Assembly (NCBI GenBank): GCA_902806575.1
Contig: CADCXD010000004.1
Span: 2,914,001-2,978,000 of the forward strand
Reading direction: 5' to 3'
DNA: 64,000 bases
Source of the DNA: Jackrogersella multiformis
Lineage: Eukaryota; Ascomycota; Sordariomycetes; Xylariales; Hypoxylaceae
A program made the translations under genes and the position numbers. Below are positions 1 through 13,330 of the stretch, one piece after another (the stretch's first letter is position 1; every line of letters begins with the position of its first letter). The notes beneath the pieces are model-generated. The model worked only from the letters and a program-made list of their open reading frames with translations, did no database searches and had not been told where the DNA came from.

Positions 1-339
1 CAAACAAAGAGATGAGAAATGAGAAATGAGAAACGGGATAAACCCATCATGTCGGGAGCCGGTGTCTAAGAATGCGGCTCGGAGTTCGGGCTTGATTAAT
101 GAACGACATCATTTGTATGTACCTAGGTAGGTAGGTAGTTTGTATGTAGGAGGTAGTCTGTGTGACTCTGTGACACCCAAGAAGAATGGTACTTCCTGCC
201 GTGGGCGAGGCGTAGCTGTTGATAAGAAATGGATTCCTATGTCCTAGTTCGACGCGATGAATCGAAGGTGCAGAGGCGTCAAGCCTCATGTGGGTCCCGG
301 TGGAGTGGTGATGCCATAGAGTTTGTCAGATTTCCATCC

Positions 340-448
340 GATCGGGGCATTTCAATCGGGGCATTCTAAACGTCGCCTTAGTCACCTTTTGTTAGTACTT
401 ATAGTTTAGGTAGTCACCTTTTATTAGTAGTCAGTCACCTTTTGTTAG
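340..448. repeat. Short direct repeats
   Basis: The word ATCGGGGCATT occurs twice in a row near 341-366. The 17-base word TAGTCACCTTTTGTTAG, with at most single changes, occurs three times at about 379-395, 411-427 and 432-448. The spacing is irregular, so this is a small local duplication and not a regular array or CRISPR. No function is evident. Confidence 0.6.
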
Positions 449-3400
449 CACGGCTGAACAATTTCACAATCAGATATAATATTTGCACCACCGGAGAGTT
501 TTTCTTTTTCCCCTATTTTCTCGGTCTTAATCTCTTTGTGTGTCCACCTTAAGAGTTGTCGCATGAATTCTCATTATCGTATAATAAAGTTGTCTTGTCC
601 AAACAGATGTAGATTTCCCCTTTTCCTGGGCATCATTGAGAATATTCCACAACAAATGGCCCTCGGTACTTAGGTAGGTATTTACACTAGTCCTGTCATT
701 TTGACTATTCCGCATCCGTAGAATGGACCGTGCCGTCTTAGACATATGTGTCGAGAAAATATCAACTTCGAAAAAAACATAACCTGCTTTCAACACTTAC
801 TAGTACTTACATTGTTGGGGAAAAGGTCTTGTAGACATTGACATTAGTTGATCATTCGAATCCATAGTACACTTTTAGTAAGGTCTAGTAAAGCAAGAAC
901 ATGATTCAGTCTCCGTAGTCGCCCGAGGGATCATCTTTTCTGTTTACAGGTACCTAGGTAGCTCCTGTTACACCATGCAGCCACTATTTAATCTGTAAGA
1001 TGAAAAGACATGATTTGATTGATCCTTCGATTACGCCCCGTAAAGCCGTGCGTGTTTTCGGTGTGTACAGAAACCCGACGGGCATAAGATTGTTTGAAAT
1101 GCACCATGTATCCCGTACCGTACCGTTCCCGAATGTTCCTAATTAGAAGGCATATACCTAACTAAGTAGGTAGTTAGGTAATATTTCTCCTAATATAAAA
1201 TAAATATAGGTATACCTTATTTAAGAAAGTCATCTCTAACCTATCCTATTTTGCTAGCCTTGATATTAGCTATAAGCTCTGTGATGTTTGAACGTAGATG
1301 TTTTAACCTCATGGCTTAAGATACCTAGGTATTCAATGACACATTTTCCACTCTACCTAAGTATATCATCGTGTGAAATTTTTATAAGGGGGTTGATTAC
1401 CTAAACGTTAAAACACAATATATGCGGCTAAAGTTTAACCTATGTACTTATCAATCTTATCTTCAAAATAGCTTCATACTTCCTACTTAAGTAAGTTAGG
1501 TAACTTAGGAAAATATTAAACCCTGATTTAAGTTAAACAGATGACACTTAATTAAGAAAAAGTTTTAATCTTCGAATATAAATATAAGGTAGCTAAGTTT
1601 TAACGACTGTAAATTATTAAGAAACAATATAAAATACCACAGTAAAATTTATAAATACATTTCCTCTCTTTCCCCTTTCGCCATTTCCCTTGGGATTGTC
1701 GCCCTTAATGTAGTTGTTAGTAAATTACCTTTTAAAACTTACTCGCCAAAAACCAGAGTGTTTACTTTAGTTGCACATTTTCCCTTAGACGTGGAACCAG
1801 CTATAAGAGCCATGAGAGACAGGGTATCAACAAGGAACATTCAAAAAACTACCAACTGCATCATGGGAAAGTTACATGCGGCTCGCCAATGTTATCATAA
1901 GCAACGGGATGTCAGTGACTGCAACCTTGGTGATTGCGACACTGTCCGGCAAATCTCCATGAGAGATCACCAGATTCGACGTGGTGTAATTACGTCTAAA
2001 TAAGAGATCCTTGGTTGTTGCAATATATCAAGTCAGCATATCTGCCCGTCTCGGCAAGCTTCCAGTTCAGTTGGGGCATCTACTACCCCCTACATATGTC
2101 ACTTCGTTGTAAAATGTGATGGTCAGCCCCGTGTCCAAATGGAGTCTACGATACTCACATTTCTATGTTAGTCTTTCCTAAGCTCCAATCCTTCCTCTAA
2201 CTAGGTATGTAGGTAGTAGATGAGCATAATTTACCGAGACTAGCTTTGGTAGCCTCGGGTGGGAATATAAGGGGCATAGTTGTGCGGCAATACGGATTGC
2301 GTTGGGAATAAATATCTCATTACATCTAATCTATTTGGACTAACCTTACCTAGATATCACCCTTCACTCCTCTTCGAGACAAATGTCGTGTGCTTCCAGA
2401 CCATCAAAAAGTCTGTGCCTCTCAGGGGCTTTGAGTTTCATGGTGTCGTAGCTATGTTGGTTGTAATGGTCCTGCGGCAAATGTCCTAAGTATACCAGAG
2501 GGCATTCCCAGTTCATCCGTCGTGTTGCCGCTTGAACGTCTAAGAAATCTTCATAGCCTACGATAATAGTAGCCTTTCCCGCAGGAGAAGAGAAGCCATG
2601 AATTCAGAACCACTGGGTTTCCTTTCGTGTTGGTTCAGGAGAAAGAAAATTTGGAGACGGTATTACTTCCGATTTGAAGCATTTCTGCAAGACATGTGGT
2701 CGCTATAGCTCTAGAGTAACCCAAGGCAGCGGTAATACAACAAGGGGAACCCGAGAAATGCATAAGGTTTACATTGCCTGCCGAGGATGCTACTGTATAA
2801 TCTCCTGAAGAAACCAAGGTGCTGGGCACCGGCAGGTGAGAGCCGGTGAGAAGTTATGTCACCGTGTCATACAGGCAAGGCCACCAATTGGAGGTTCGAT
2901 CAAAGCCGAAACATTGTAGCCCCTGCGTTACTTTGTAGAAGCGAACATGTTGGTTAAGCTAATGTTACAGTAACCCAACCCATAGCCCGAAGACACCATA
3001 GCTCTGGAACCGGGGGAAAGAGGCGTAGCCATCGAGATCTATGGCGTGACCATGGAGAAGGACACTTGAGAAAGATCCCTACATCAATTCTAGGATGTTT
3101 CCAATTTAGGAGGTGAATGATATGAGCGCTGAAGGTATGCACGAATATCTTAACCTTGACTAACATAACGTAGACCGGGATGGAGACATCTGAGTCTTGG
3201 GGGTCGGTCTAGACTTTCTGCTTGATTATGCTATCTTCGTTATATCAATTTTTACCGGTAGGTATACTTCGAAATACACGTCGCTAATTCTCCGATATAA
3301 CTATAGGAGCTGTAATATAGGAAAGGGGCACTCTGTGTAAGCTTATGATAACCGCCGCGGACCGCGCCGCAGCCTGTGTAACAAAGTTCTGCGAGAGAAG

Positions 3401-5744
3401 TTTAACAGGGGCCAAGAAGAAAAGGCGTCAATAACCGCGCCGGAGAATCGAATGATTAGTTGTTTGACCGGATCGTCGCGCATACTGAAACATGGATGGG
3501 AATATTACGACATCATGCGGCGGGATATGTGACCCGAAGATGCGCCCCCGCGTCTCTTTCATACCTCTGCCGTTGTCATATATGATCTACCCAATGGCGT
3601 ATGCATGGCCACGAAAATGGAAGATCTGGAAACGTGGGCGTGACTTACCATCTACTTCAAGCGGTGTTAACAGGTCACATTTGTCTTAATTGGTAGTTCG
3701 TTAGCGAGCCGCAAACCGTGGGGTTAGGTGACAACTTGGCGACAGCAGAGACCGTTTGTTAAACTTTACGGTTCCGCATCGGTGTTTTGTTGGGACTAAT
3801 CAGGTCGAGGTTTTGGAATAAGATGAATGGGTTAGACGTTGAGTGTAACACTAACTTGAAGCCGAATAGGTCTCGAGTCCTACGATCTTCGGTTGATGTC
3901 CTGATGTCGACGTAGGTGGCAATGGAAGCTAGGCACCAACTCTGATGATAATTATAACACCATATTTGACTTGTGTAGCATACCTTGTAGGAATCCACAA
4001 AGGTCTTCTTGGGGAAGAGTAAAATATCCGAAGATGCTAAATTTGACTCAAGATGGTTGGCTTGGGCTAGCATAGTCCATATCGGTATAACCTTCGAGCT
4101 AAAGACAACATCCAAAACACCCGGGGAACCTTTGCGTCGACAGATATAGGTAATCTTACCGCCACGACAGTATAGTTAGCCTTATGCAAGGCGCTTCCTG
4201 TGCTGCTACGTAGAAGGGGTAGGAATATGGCGTAGCAAATGAGCTATCCGGACTCGAAGCGTAGCTGCAGACTGCATGTAACAAGGATTCGATGCTCCAC
4301 TGCCTACTTGGACATCCAACCTGCAGTTGTATAGATATTATTTCTGTAACCCCCAACGTAGATGTTCGTTCTTATGGTGCTCTCGTGAAATAAGAATGAT
4401 ATGAAACGACGAGTACCTGCGTTGAGATCCCTCGAGTTGTAACCGTAGTAATAAAAACGCGCAATTCCATTCCGCTTCTCGGGCTTGTCTGTTCGTATAG
4501 ATCCTCTTTGTACTACTTAATCCCCGCAGAATGACTGATGATGGAACCCTACACCACATCGGTATATATATGATAGTCTTGTTTGGGTAAATATAGTAAC
4601 TGTAGACAAAGGCAATGGGTTTTGAGCCGCGATGAATCACTAATGGTCCTTAAAAAATGAGAATGTACTGTCACAGGGGGCTTTAGGTTAGTAGCTTAGG
4701 TACCTAGGTATGTAAGTGTTCGTGGGAGTGTGAGATTATCAATGTATATCCAATCCAAAGCGACGGAAGAGTTATCTCTAGCAGAAATAGAATAAACCGA
4801 AAAGGTACAAGCATGGAGCTATATCGATGTGTGCTAACGCAGGCACATAGCCTCCTACACAGGCACGACACTCCTCGCTGCATACCTCTTTCGTTGCGAT
4901 TTATTACTTGTAAGCTGACTATGCGGGCTAACGGCAGCGCACGTGAACACGCAAGCTCACTTCGTTCTACGGATGCAGTTGGGTAGCATGGATAGGATCA
5001 GGATTTAAGCCAGCATGTTTGTTTCCGAAGCAACGAGAAACGGGCTCTAAAATGTAGAATAGTAGCGCGCCGGCTCGGGGAAAATCTAGAATGGACATCC
5101 ACGATGTCAATTTGGATATCGTCTCTGTCGATGAGAGTTATTATCCATTCCCTGCGCGTGTGATGTGTCGTTAAAACTAAGTCTGCCAATGAAAATAGAT
5201 GACGAAGACGCGGAAAAAAAGTACCTGCTATAAATAAGTAACCTGCGTCAGTTCTGCAGTGTCACAGAACTAGCTAACCGAGACACCCGAATAACGTGGT
5301 AGGTCACTCTAGAAGCCCAGAATTGTAAGTGTGGTATGTCGACAACCCCGTACAGCCCGTCCACCTGGGGGCGGACTGGGCGGATTGGGGTCGGCCGGAG
5401 AAATTTGGAGGCCAGCGCGGTGGGGATTGCAACTGTCTGATGAGCTACAAGGTTTAAAGCCTGTATTTCAAAGACATGTAGGTACCTACCCTAGGTAGGT
5501 AAGTAGGCAAGCAAGGGAAAGGGGTAGAATACCTAGAATAGAAGTAAAGAACATTCTGTTCTTTACCTACCTACCTGTACTAGGTAGCTTGGGAACATCG
5601 GCATCCTATGTACTAAACCTCAATGCCTTCAGCAGTTCATGATCTCCGCTGTGCTAAAACTTCCCAATGACTCTTGACTGTCAGATCGACGTGTTTCCGT
5701 AAATGATACCAATTATCGATGATTAATGGGTAACTAGGTAGTTA

Positions 5745-6039
5745 CTAGCACTGGCTACACATAAAGTTCGCCTTGTGCCCTAGCGGGCACTGCGCTTTAA
5801 TTAACGAAACGGGCAGTAATTAACCAAGTACCAGTACATAATCTCTTAAGGATTTTGTATGCGTATATATGTGCTTTTACATGTATAGTACAACGCTAAA
5901 AACACATGTTAGTAAAGTACATGATTTTGTATAGGATAACCACCTTAAATGAGGTAGAAAGCTAATCCTGCTCGTTTGGCTAATTAAAGCGCAGTGCCCG
6001 CTAGGGCACAAGGCGAACTTTATGTGTAGCCAGTGCTAG
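5745..6039. mobile_element. MITE-like element with 59 bp perfect terminal inverted repeats
   Basis: The left arm 5745-5803 and the right arm 5981-6039 are perfect reverse complements over 59 bp. The pairing continues inward with a few mismatches to about 72 bp (5745-5816 with 5968-6039). The ends read CTAGCACTGGCTAC, and each end is flanked by the dinucleotide TA (5743-5744 and 6040-6041), which fits a TA target-site duplication as made by Tc1/mariner-type transposases. The ~150 bp centre has no coding potential. The size (295 bp), long TIRs and lack of an ORF are the definition of a miniature inverted-repeat transposable element. The perfect arms suggest recent insertion or recent conversion. 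The family and the supplying transposase are not identifiable from this window. Confidence 0.85.
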
Positions 6040-9000
6040 TACTTGACAATATGATTTTAACTACACTAGTTGCGAACCATACAACCCATATTAGACTTAG
6101 GTAGGGTCGAATCAAAGGGATGCCGAGGTAGCTTGGTAGGTAGTTTGGCTACAGGCTGAAAAGAGCTTCATGAAACATGGGGTCCGGTCTTGAATAGCTG
6201 ACCCGAACTGACCCAAAGTGAGACGGCACAATAGCCTTATAAATCATCAAGGTTTTGGTGTGCTAGGTAGAAACTTCGCTCATGTTCGTTCATAGGGCTT
6301 ATCATGTTGTACGTTTCGAATCGCCTCCGGTAAGACTTAGAAGAGGTATCCTCACATTGTCGGGACGGCCCAGCCCCTGTCAAACGTGGGGTCCTTTAGC
6401 TGGCTAGGTTAGAGGCCGTATATTCTTCAATGACAGATCATCAACGGCACTCTTTTCCAAACACGAAGAAATGTGTAGCTGAAGGAATTTAACAGGCTAC
6501 CAATCAAAATGGCGAATTGACCATACGCTCTCGATGGTGCGCTGAAGGAGCTGAAATCTCTAAGCAAATTGGTATTGAGTGTGGTGGCCCCCAAACTGCA
6601 TCGTCTGGCCCACGTTTGAAGAAGCGCGAGATGCTCCACTGCGATGTCTAGAATTGGGCAGTTTGCACATCCATACTTGCCAGGTACCGAGTGAATGTGC
6701 CGTAGGTTGATTCGATGCAAGCAGGATGGATTAGGTATACGTAAGTCCCTCCTGAGATTAAGAACACATATTTGGTACCTCCATTTGAAAATCAATATAC
6801 GGGAATAAAATGCGGGTGGTAGATGACGGTAAATAAGGCATGCAATAGCCAAGTTTACTTAGGTAGGTTCCTCCATACTACCATCCAGTATTATAGTGTT
6901 GGTATCTACCTACCTAGGTAGATAACTTGGAAGTCCTAAGGTATTAAGACATAGAGGTATACGTATGGATTTTTATATAGATGGCGTAAGTGGTATCATA
7001 GAGTGATGGCTTAAGATATGGCGTCATTTAAGAATACCTACCCGCAAACGACGCCTCGGACTATTAATGCGATCTTCAAAGCCCTTCTATTATTATTTCC
7101 GCTCTTCTCACCTGAATCAAGTACATGTCGTCAAGAACCTGGAGCCCATCAGACACCAGTCGAAATTCCCGAAGTGTCACCTGGGTATTAGTGTAAAGGG
7201 AATTGAATACATAACAGGATACCTATCTCTTAAGTCAAGATATTATGATGCTGGGGGTAATTTACCCTACTTAAATACCTACCTAGGTAGATACTAATAT
7301 GTACAGCTTCTAATCTGATCTGATCTGAGATCTAAAGGTCAGGTACTTGATAATAGCCTAAGATAAGTACCTAGGGGTAAGTAAGCAGGTACCTAATAAT
7401 TGATATCTGAGTGCCGCATGTAAGTAATAACACCGGGTGTGGTTCCTTCCTTTGCGGTCCGTGAACCAGATTCCGCATATGCCAGCTAGCGCCCTTAGAG
7501 CCCGGCCGCTGCTATCTACTTTAAGGTTGATACCCGTAATCCGTCGATACCTAGGTATACTTCTAGGTAGGTACCGGTATCTTAAGGTCTATCAAATTGG
7601 AAGTAATCCTTTCCCTTCAATTCATTTGAACCTTTGCCTCGGTACTATGTACCTAAGTAGTGTATGACCGTCGACTTCCAACATTAATAACTTTTCTCTT
7701 GGCATTCCCAAGTAAACACCTTTGTCGTAAAAGTCGTTGTTCACCCTCTCCTTTACTACAAAGAGGCTGAGGTATGTTACTCAAATAAAATATGGTGCAT
7801 ACCCTCGTTTCGTTATTCGGCCATATCTGCAACTCCCTTCGTCCCCGCTCACACCTACTATGGTAAACTCTTTCAGAAGTCTAGAAGCAGTGCAGTAGGA
7901 CAAATGCTATGTGATAATACGACCGGTTGTGCCACCATTTGCAATCCCTCCTCTTTAAGAGGGTCAGCAAGCGGCTAGTTACTATGCAAGTACCTACCTA
8001 GGTACACATTGCTTTAATTAATATTCTAATGTCATACGGCGCTTCAAATCAACACTTCGAAGTTCCGGAAGATACAGATAGGTAATACCGAGCAGGTTGC
8101 TATACTAGGTCAGGGTTCCCCCTATCTTCATAACCACAACTACCTAGCCTTGGTATCCATACAACCAGTATCCATACGAACATACTAGTTTGTCTAGTGT
8201 AGTCGAACTACCTGGTCAAGACATGGAATTGAAGGATCCTGGATTAGTAGCATTGTACCCCCAAAAGCGGAACCAGGGCACGACATGGACCTCTTTTTCT
8301 AGTGTAGTTCTAGTGTAGAGGAATCATCCCAACTGTGCATACCTACAACATCCATACCTATCTAACCCGTAGATGTGCATAGCTAGTATCCATCTAGTTC
8401 TAGCGTAGGGGGCCAGATGTGTTATCCATACCTGGAGGTACCTACTAGGTATAGGTATTCATATCCTATATCCGTTCCCCGATCATAATCTACAGTCATT
8501 CATCTCTTACATACATACGACTTCAGCTTCCAAGGTTCCGAATTCTATTACGAGAGCAAGCTACGTATGATTGAGAGAAAGACTATGCAATGCACCCTCT
8601 CTTGCGTCAGCATCTATTAGATCGCCATTGGTGAGTTGCATTGTACAACATGTTCCTTGGCAACATCTACCTACTACATACGTACTTAGGTACCTACGTA
8701 TTAGGAGGTAGGCTGCTAGGGCTCACTTCATCTCAAGTCTCTGCGTTGAAACTCCCGATCCTTCCCTTGTCTTGCTCCCATGTCTGATTGCTTTGTACTA
8801 TGTATACCACACTATAATTGTACATATGTACTTGTACCTAGGTACCTAGACATATGGATTCTTTCCCCCTTCCAAGGTTCCCCCCCAAAATTTAGAAGCT
8901 AACCACAGCTAACCCATAGCTAACCACCACACAGACCACGCCCGGGTCTAGGCTGAACTTACATTAGTCCCTGTTCCCGAGGTCGCCAAAGGGCAGGACC

Positions 9001-9186
9001 ACCTGGGAGGACCACACCTACCTTCCATTTGCAACTACGTACATACCACCCAAGCCCACCTACATGTACATCCATACTATGTAGGTATGTACATCCATTT
9101 TGATACATCCTCCATACATCCATCCATACCTACATCCATACATCCATACAGCCTATCCATATACGTACCTCTCTCTCTTCTCTATC

Positions 9187-9234
9187 TACCTACATACCTA
9201 CCTACCTACCTACCTACATACATACATACATACA
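9187..9234. repeat. CTAC/CATA tetranucleotide microsatellite
   Basis: This is a run of CTAC units followed by CATA units, about 600 bp upstream of the Sfl1-type gene start. It is probably in its promoter or leader. It reads open in two frames only because the repeat lacks stops. Confidence 0.8.
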
Positions 9235-9810
9235 TCACACGCTCGCAAATTGGGAATATCTTACCTTTACCTCTTTTCTCGATCCACAAATACTGCCGGG
9301 CTTTTTCTAACCTTTCCGCCAGCATATCTACTACCTACAACAGCTTCTACATCCTGGCCCCAATTCTTCCCCCCCCCTTCATTCAATCTTGGCCGGAGCT
9401 TCAAATTGCGAGGCCACATTAACCTCCTGCTTCTGTGTTGTCAAACCCCCACCATCGATAGAAATAAACGGCGGCGACAGGCAGCTGGCTAAAACCTTCA
9501 AAAACCTGCAAGGCTGACTCCCGCGACTATTTGGTCGAAGGGACCCCATGTCAGATGTTCGGCAGCCAGCAGCAAGACCTCAACTACGAACAAAGCCTAG
9601 AAACGAGATCCCCTAGAAAATCCATAAATCGTGTACAATTACGAAATCGAAGCAATGCGGTTCGTTCTTTTCGTACTTTCTAGAAATCTGATCCGCTTCC
9701 CCGCCGCAGAATCTTTAGTCTTAGCTTGACAGCTTTCTCTTTGTTACTTGTCTCGATTGTTCCCCGTTTTGATTCTGCTAACACCATTTTTTATCTACTC
9801 CTCAGACCAG

Positions 9811-11756
9811 ATGGACGTTGCGACTGAGAGTGCGCCGCGAAACATACCCGGCAACAAGTTGGATGAGAGCATGGGCGCACGTACAGTTCCAATCATAACC
9901 GTACCTACGTCGACACCAACCATAAAGATGTCGGCACCTTCGCCCTCGGGAGAGCCCATGGAGATCACTACGCCGACTAATTCCTCGGCTCTGCAGAGTG
10001 CCCGCAAGAGCTCCGACGGTGAAGGTAGCGATTCCAATGATCGCCCCAACATTGCGCTCTTGGGAGAACATCTTTCGAACCCCGCCTCGAATACAATGCC
10101 TGCGCCTGCTGCCGCGGCTGTTCACCAGCCGAAGATAGTACAGACTGCGTTTATTCACAAACTTTACAAGTGTGTATAATCCGACTTTTTCGATATGGTC
10201 GCCGCATAATTACTGACCATAGTATAGTATGTTGGAAGATCCAAATATACAACACCTGATCAGCTGGTCGAGCTCTGCCGAGAGCTTCGTTATGTCACCT
10301 TCGCATGATTTCTCAAAAGTTCTTGCGTACGTCTTCGGATCCAAGGAGGGTAATATTGAGACTAATTGGGTAATAGCCAATATTTCAAGCATACGAACAT
10401 CTCCTCCTTTGTCAGACAGCTTAATATGTACGGCTTTCATAAAGGTATGCGAGGCAATTTCATACGTTGCTGAAAGCCTCAGTCGATTGACAAGTGATAA
10501 TTATAGTAAGCGACGTATTTCACACAGGCTCTCCGGAAACTGCGTTGTGGGAATTCAAGCATGGCAACGGGAACTTCAAAAGGGGCGACCTGGTTGGACT
10601 ACGTGAGATTAAACGACGAGCATCTCGTCACGCGCTGGTCCACCGAGAGTACAATAATCAAAAACCCACCCCGTCGCAGCCAGGAACTCCGGCGGAACCC
10701 ATGCCCCCCATCCACGACGGCTCAGATCCAAGAGTGGTGGGGATTGAGCACTCGTTATATGAATTAACGTCCAGGTTGCAACGCAGCGAAGAAAATGCTC
10801 ATTACATGAATGTGAAGCAGCAGGCAATGTCAGACACCATGAATCGCCTGCTGCAGTTAAACCAGGAATTATCTAGAACCCTTCTGAGTCTGGTTCCACC
10901 TGATAATCCTGTCCATAGAGACGGTAAGTTTCGCTTCCCGCACAGACCAGGGGTTATCCGATAGTCTAATATAGCTGCAGTCCTTGCGCTGCAAGGGGAA
11001 ATTCAACGTCAAACTGAATTTGCCCGGTCCATTGATGAACCGCATGAGCCACCCTTCCCGAACAGTCGCCAGCTGTTTGCAAACCTTGACAACCCCCCTG
11101 TATCCCCCAGGCAGCTGGCACAGGACGATCAACGAAGATTGGGCGTGCATCAATCTCGGGGAGCCAATTTTTACCGACCGCCGGTCCCTTCTGGACTCTC
11201 AATAACCTCATCTACGCGTCGATCATATGGATCGATTGGCGGGAGCACAACCCAGTCCTCACCTTCTCCTCTTCGATCTCAGGCACCACCGCCACCTCCT
11301 GCGCCCCATCCACTTGCGACTGTCGAGCCACCACCGAGCAATTTGTCCAGACGGCACACCTCGGCAGACATTCGAGCTCATGGATGGCAACCCAACCCGC
11401 CACCGTACATCTCTTCCGGACCGCCTTCGGCGCACTGGCCATCTTCTCCTAGCCGAGCAGCCCAGGAAGAGCACAGAATCCGCGATCCTCCGCCTCACTA
11501 TTCGCTATCGCGACCTGCTACGCCGCCTGCTCCTTTCTCAAACGGTAATATAGGGAATGGCTTGGAAAGCCTGAATAATTGGTCCTGGAACTCGGCCAAC
11601 CGAGAGAATAAGAACCTGGCAATCAAAGACATGTCTGCTCCCCCGACCAGACGAGGAAGCATGGCGCACATCCTCAACCCTACTGACACGGTAGAGCGAG
11701 ACGATGAAGACGATCCTCGCGGGGATGACGATCGGAAGCGCAAGCGGATACAGTGA
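9811..11756 (+). CDS. SFL1: HSF-type transcription factor, Sfl1-like
   Basis: This is a nuclear DNA-binding regulator of the heat-shock-factor fold; Sfl1 proteins act in flocculation, hyphal or stress gene control. Exons are 9811-10169, 10228-10326, 10377-10444, 10507-10923 and 10981-11756, giving 572 aa. The HSF domain starts near residue 110 and runs to about residue 215. It shows FIHKLYNMLEDP, a serine-rich ISWSSSAESFVMSP turn, KVLAQYFKHTNISSFVRQLN (recognition helix) and MYGFHKVSDVFH; the exon junctions restore these exactly. A predicted coiled coil follows (SLYELTSRLQRSEEN through LLQLNQELSRTLL, near residues 265-305), then a proline/serine-rich disordered tail and a basic DDDRKRKRIQ end. 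The first ATG in frame is at 9811; the open frame upstream begins at a TTG. The leader contains microsatellites. The assignment to Sfl1 instead of Hsf1 rests on the GSPETALWEFKHGNGNFKRGDL stretch (22 residues, cited by ends: GSPETALWEF and NFKRGDL). Confidence 0.88.
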
Positions 11757-12511
11757 TTTGCATTATAGGACCTTGGATATCCCCCATTTCGTGTCATGAA
11801 AGCGTTGTCGCACATTATACCATAAGCGGTGGGCCATTTGTTTTTGTATAGAACGATTGATGCGGAACACGCGAGTCTCTTAGGATCTAGCAGACGCCAT
11901 GGCCACGTTACACGACATAATTATTACGCATCTAACGAATCTCTTTTGTGCTTTTATTCACAAATCGCTTCATCTTTTTTTTCTTGTTATACTTTCCCTT
12001 TCGATATTTCTGTATCTTCCTACTAAAGTACCAAAAAGCATTGGCTATTTGAATATTACTAGGAATGGTCTGCTGCTGGTGGCGGTGGCAGTGGGTGAGA
12101 AACCAGGCACCTTATTCCATTAGCTTTGGGAGTTTCGAATTCGAGGTCTGAAACAGACTGACACGGGTCCACTATGTACAATACGGAACACGAGCTTGCT
12201 GCCGGTTCGGAGAGGGAGGCTGGATATGAGTTCTGTGGGGAAATTATCCATTTCTTCACGCGCATTACGCTCGCGGAGTCACTAATCATGTACTCTTACG
12301 GGGGTGGCTAATTTCGGAGCAAAACGCTTCAACGCACAACTAGGGATAGAGCCGTGATAGCTCTCATATAAGCTTAATTTTTGTACAATGCAACTTGTTT
12401 CGAAGTGATCAATAGTGTACTCAGGGTTACCTAAGTGCCCAGCATTGGGCAACAGTGATCATAGGACCTGTCATCTCAAATAGAAGAAGCAATACTTATA
12501 CTCTCAATACC
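11757..12511. other. Intergenic region between convergent genes
   Basis: This is the 3' flank of both the Sfl1-type gene and the lysine-rich hypothetical gene. It is AT-rich relative to the genes, with short T runs. I see no gene or RNA in it. Confidence 0.6.
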
Positions 12512-13330
12512 TCAATCTCCGTCTATTTTACCCCTTGACTTCTTTTTATTTTTCTTCTTGCGCCTTTTCTTGGGATTCCCTTGGACGATAGGTACATTCG
12601 ACTCGTCCTCTTCCGCAGGTTTGGGGGCCAAAATTTCAGTGTCACCCTCGGGATCATCAGCCGGGCTGGCTTGCTCGCTGGGACCCCCCAGCGCAGGCTT
12701 CTCGATTTCAGGTTTCACATCTCCCATACAATCGTCATCCTCTTGCGGAACCCGGCCGTCAGCTTCCATCTCCACGCGCGACCGCTTGCCGGTCTCTCTT
12801 TTGGCCCTCCCGAGCCCGCTCCGCCCCGCCTCCTCGTCGCTGCTCTCCTCCCTCCGCACCCACCTCTGCTGCCCGTCGTCGCCGGGCCTCCCGCCTCTCC
12901 CGCGCTTCCCGAGGAGCCGCCCGCGCAGCCGAGCCGTGGCGCGGTCCTTTCCGCCGTCGCCGCCGCTCGCGGTCCCGCTGGGGACGAGCCCGATGCCCGC
13001 GTTTGGGTCCAGGCCCCGCTCTTCTGTGAACTCGGCTTCTTGGGCCTGGCGTCTGGCTGCGGCGGCGGCGGCTGCGGCCTGGGGCTGGGAGCGAGATTGC
13101 GGTTGCTGGCCGGAAGAAGGAGGGTGAGCGCCGAGCGCGGAGAACGATCCCCCGCCGGAGTTGGCGTTGAGGTCGGAGCGCGACGGGAGGAACGCGCGGG
13201 CGGCTTGGAGACGCGCTTCTAGCTGCATTTGGATACGGTTCATGTTGACGGCGAAGTCGGGGGCCGGGTTGGTGCCCTTCGAGGTAGAAGAGGTGGACGC
13301 CGAGGCGGAAGGCTTGCTGGTCGGCGCCAT
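12512..13330 (-). CDS. Conserved-looking lysine-rich hypothetical protein
   Basis: A single exon of 272 aa runs from an ATG at 13330. I do not recognise the family. The N-terminus is Ser/Thr/Ala-rich. A short ordered segment, MNRIQMQLEARLQAARAFLP (about residues 30-49), looks like an amphipathic helix and may be the only structured part. The middle is low complexity with poly-Ala and Gly/Arg-rich stretches, then acidic SDEE motifs. The C-terminus is strongly basic (PKKRRKKKNKKKSRGK), a likely nuclear or nucleolar targeting signal. Third-position C/G bias supports this frame over the long antisense frames at 12558-13222, which are shadows of GC-rich DNA. It is divergent from the succinyl-CoA ligase gene with 564 bp between starts. 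A role in RNA or ribosome biology is only a guess from the basic tail. Confidence 0.65.
   Translation of the reverse strand: MAPTSKPSASASTSSTSKGTNPAPDFAVNMNRIQMQLEARLQAARAFLPSRSDLNANSGGGSFSALGAHPPSSGQQPQSRSQPQAAAAAAAARRQAQEAEFTEERGLDPNAGIGLVPSGTASGGDGGKDRATARLRGRLLGKRGRGGRPGDDGQQRWVRREESSDEEAGRSGLGRAKRETGKRSRVEMEADGRVPQEDDDCMGDVKPEIEKPALGGPSEQASPADDPEGDTEILAPKPAEEDESNVPIVQGNPKKRRKKKNKKKSRGKIDGD

Larger units (their letters stand above)
1..9810. other. Gene-poor intergenic region
   Basis: No open frame here has a recognisable domain or the C/G-ending codon bias of the real genes in this window, and most short frames begin at non-ATG codons. It holds many ACCTAGGTAGGTA-type words and copies of the palindrome TACCTAGGTA (for example 4701-4710 and 7995-8004), the MITE-like element at 5745-6039, small direct repeats near 340-448, and CTAC/CATA microsatellites at 9187-9234 just upstream of the transcription factor gene. 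The last few hundred bases are presumably promoter and 5' leader of that gene. It could be a gene desert or a subtelomere-proximal stretch, but no telomere repeat is visible. Confidence 0.7.

Noticed and set aside
340..448. Possible CRISPR array from repeated words
   Set aside because: Only three short, unevenly spaced copies, and a eukaryotic genome.
47..7667. Numerous 60-140 codon open frames across the left 9 kb
   Set aside because: Codon use is random, many begin at non-ATG codons, no domains are visible, and several consist of translated TACCTAGGTA-type repeats.
12558..13222. Two overlapping plus-strand frames of 189 and 213 codons
   Set aside because: They are antisense shadows of the GC-rich lysine-rich gene on the minus strand and have no family features.
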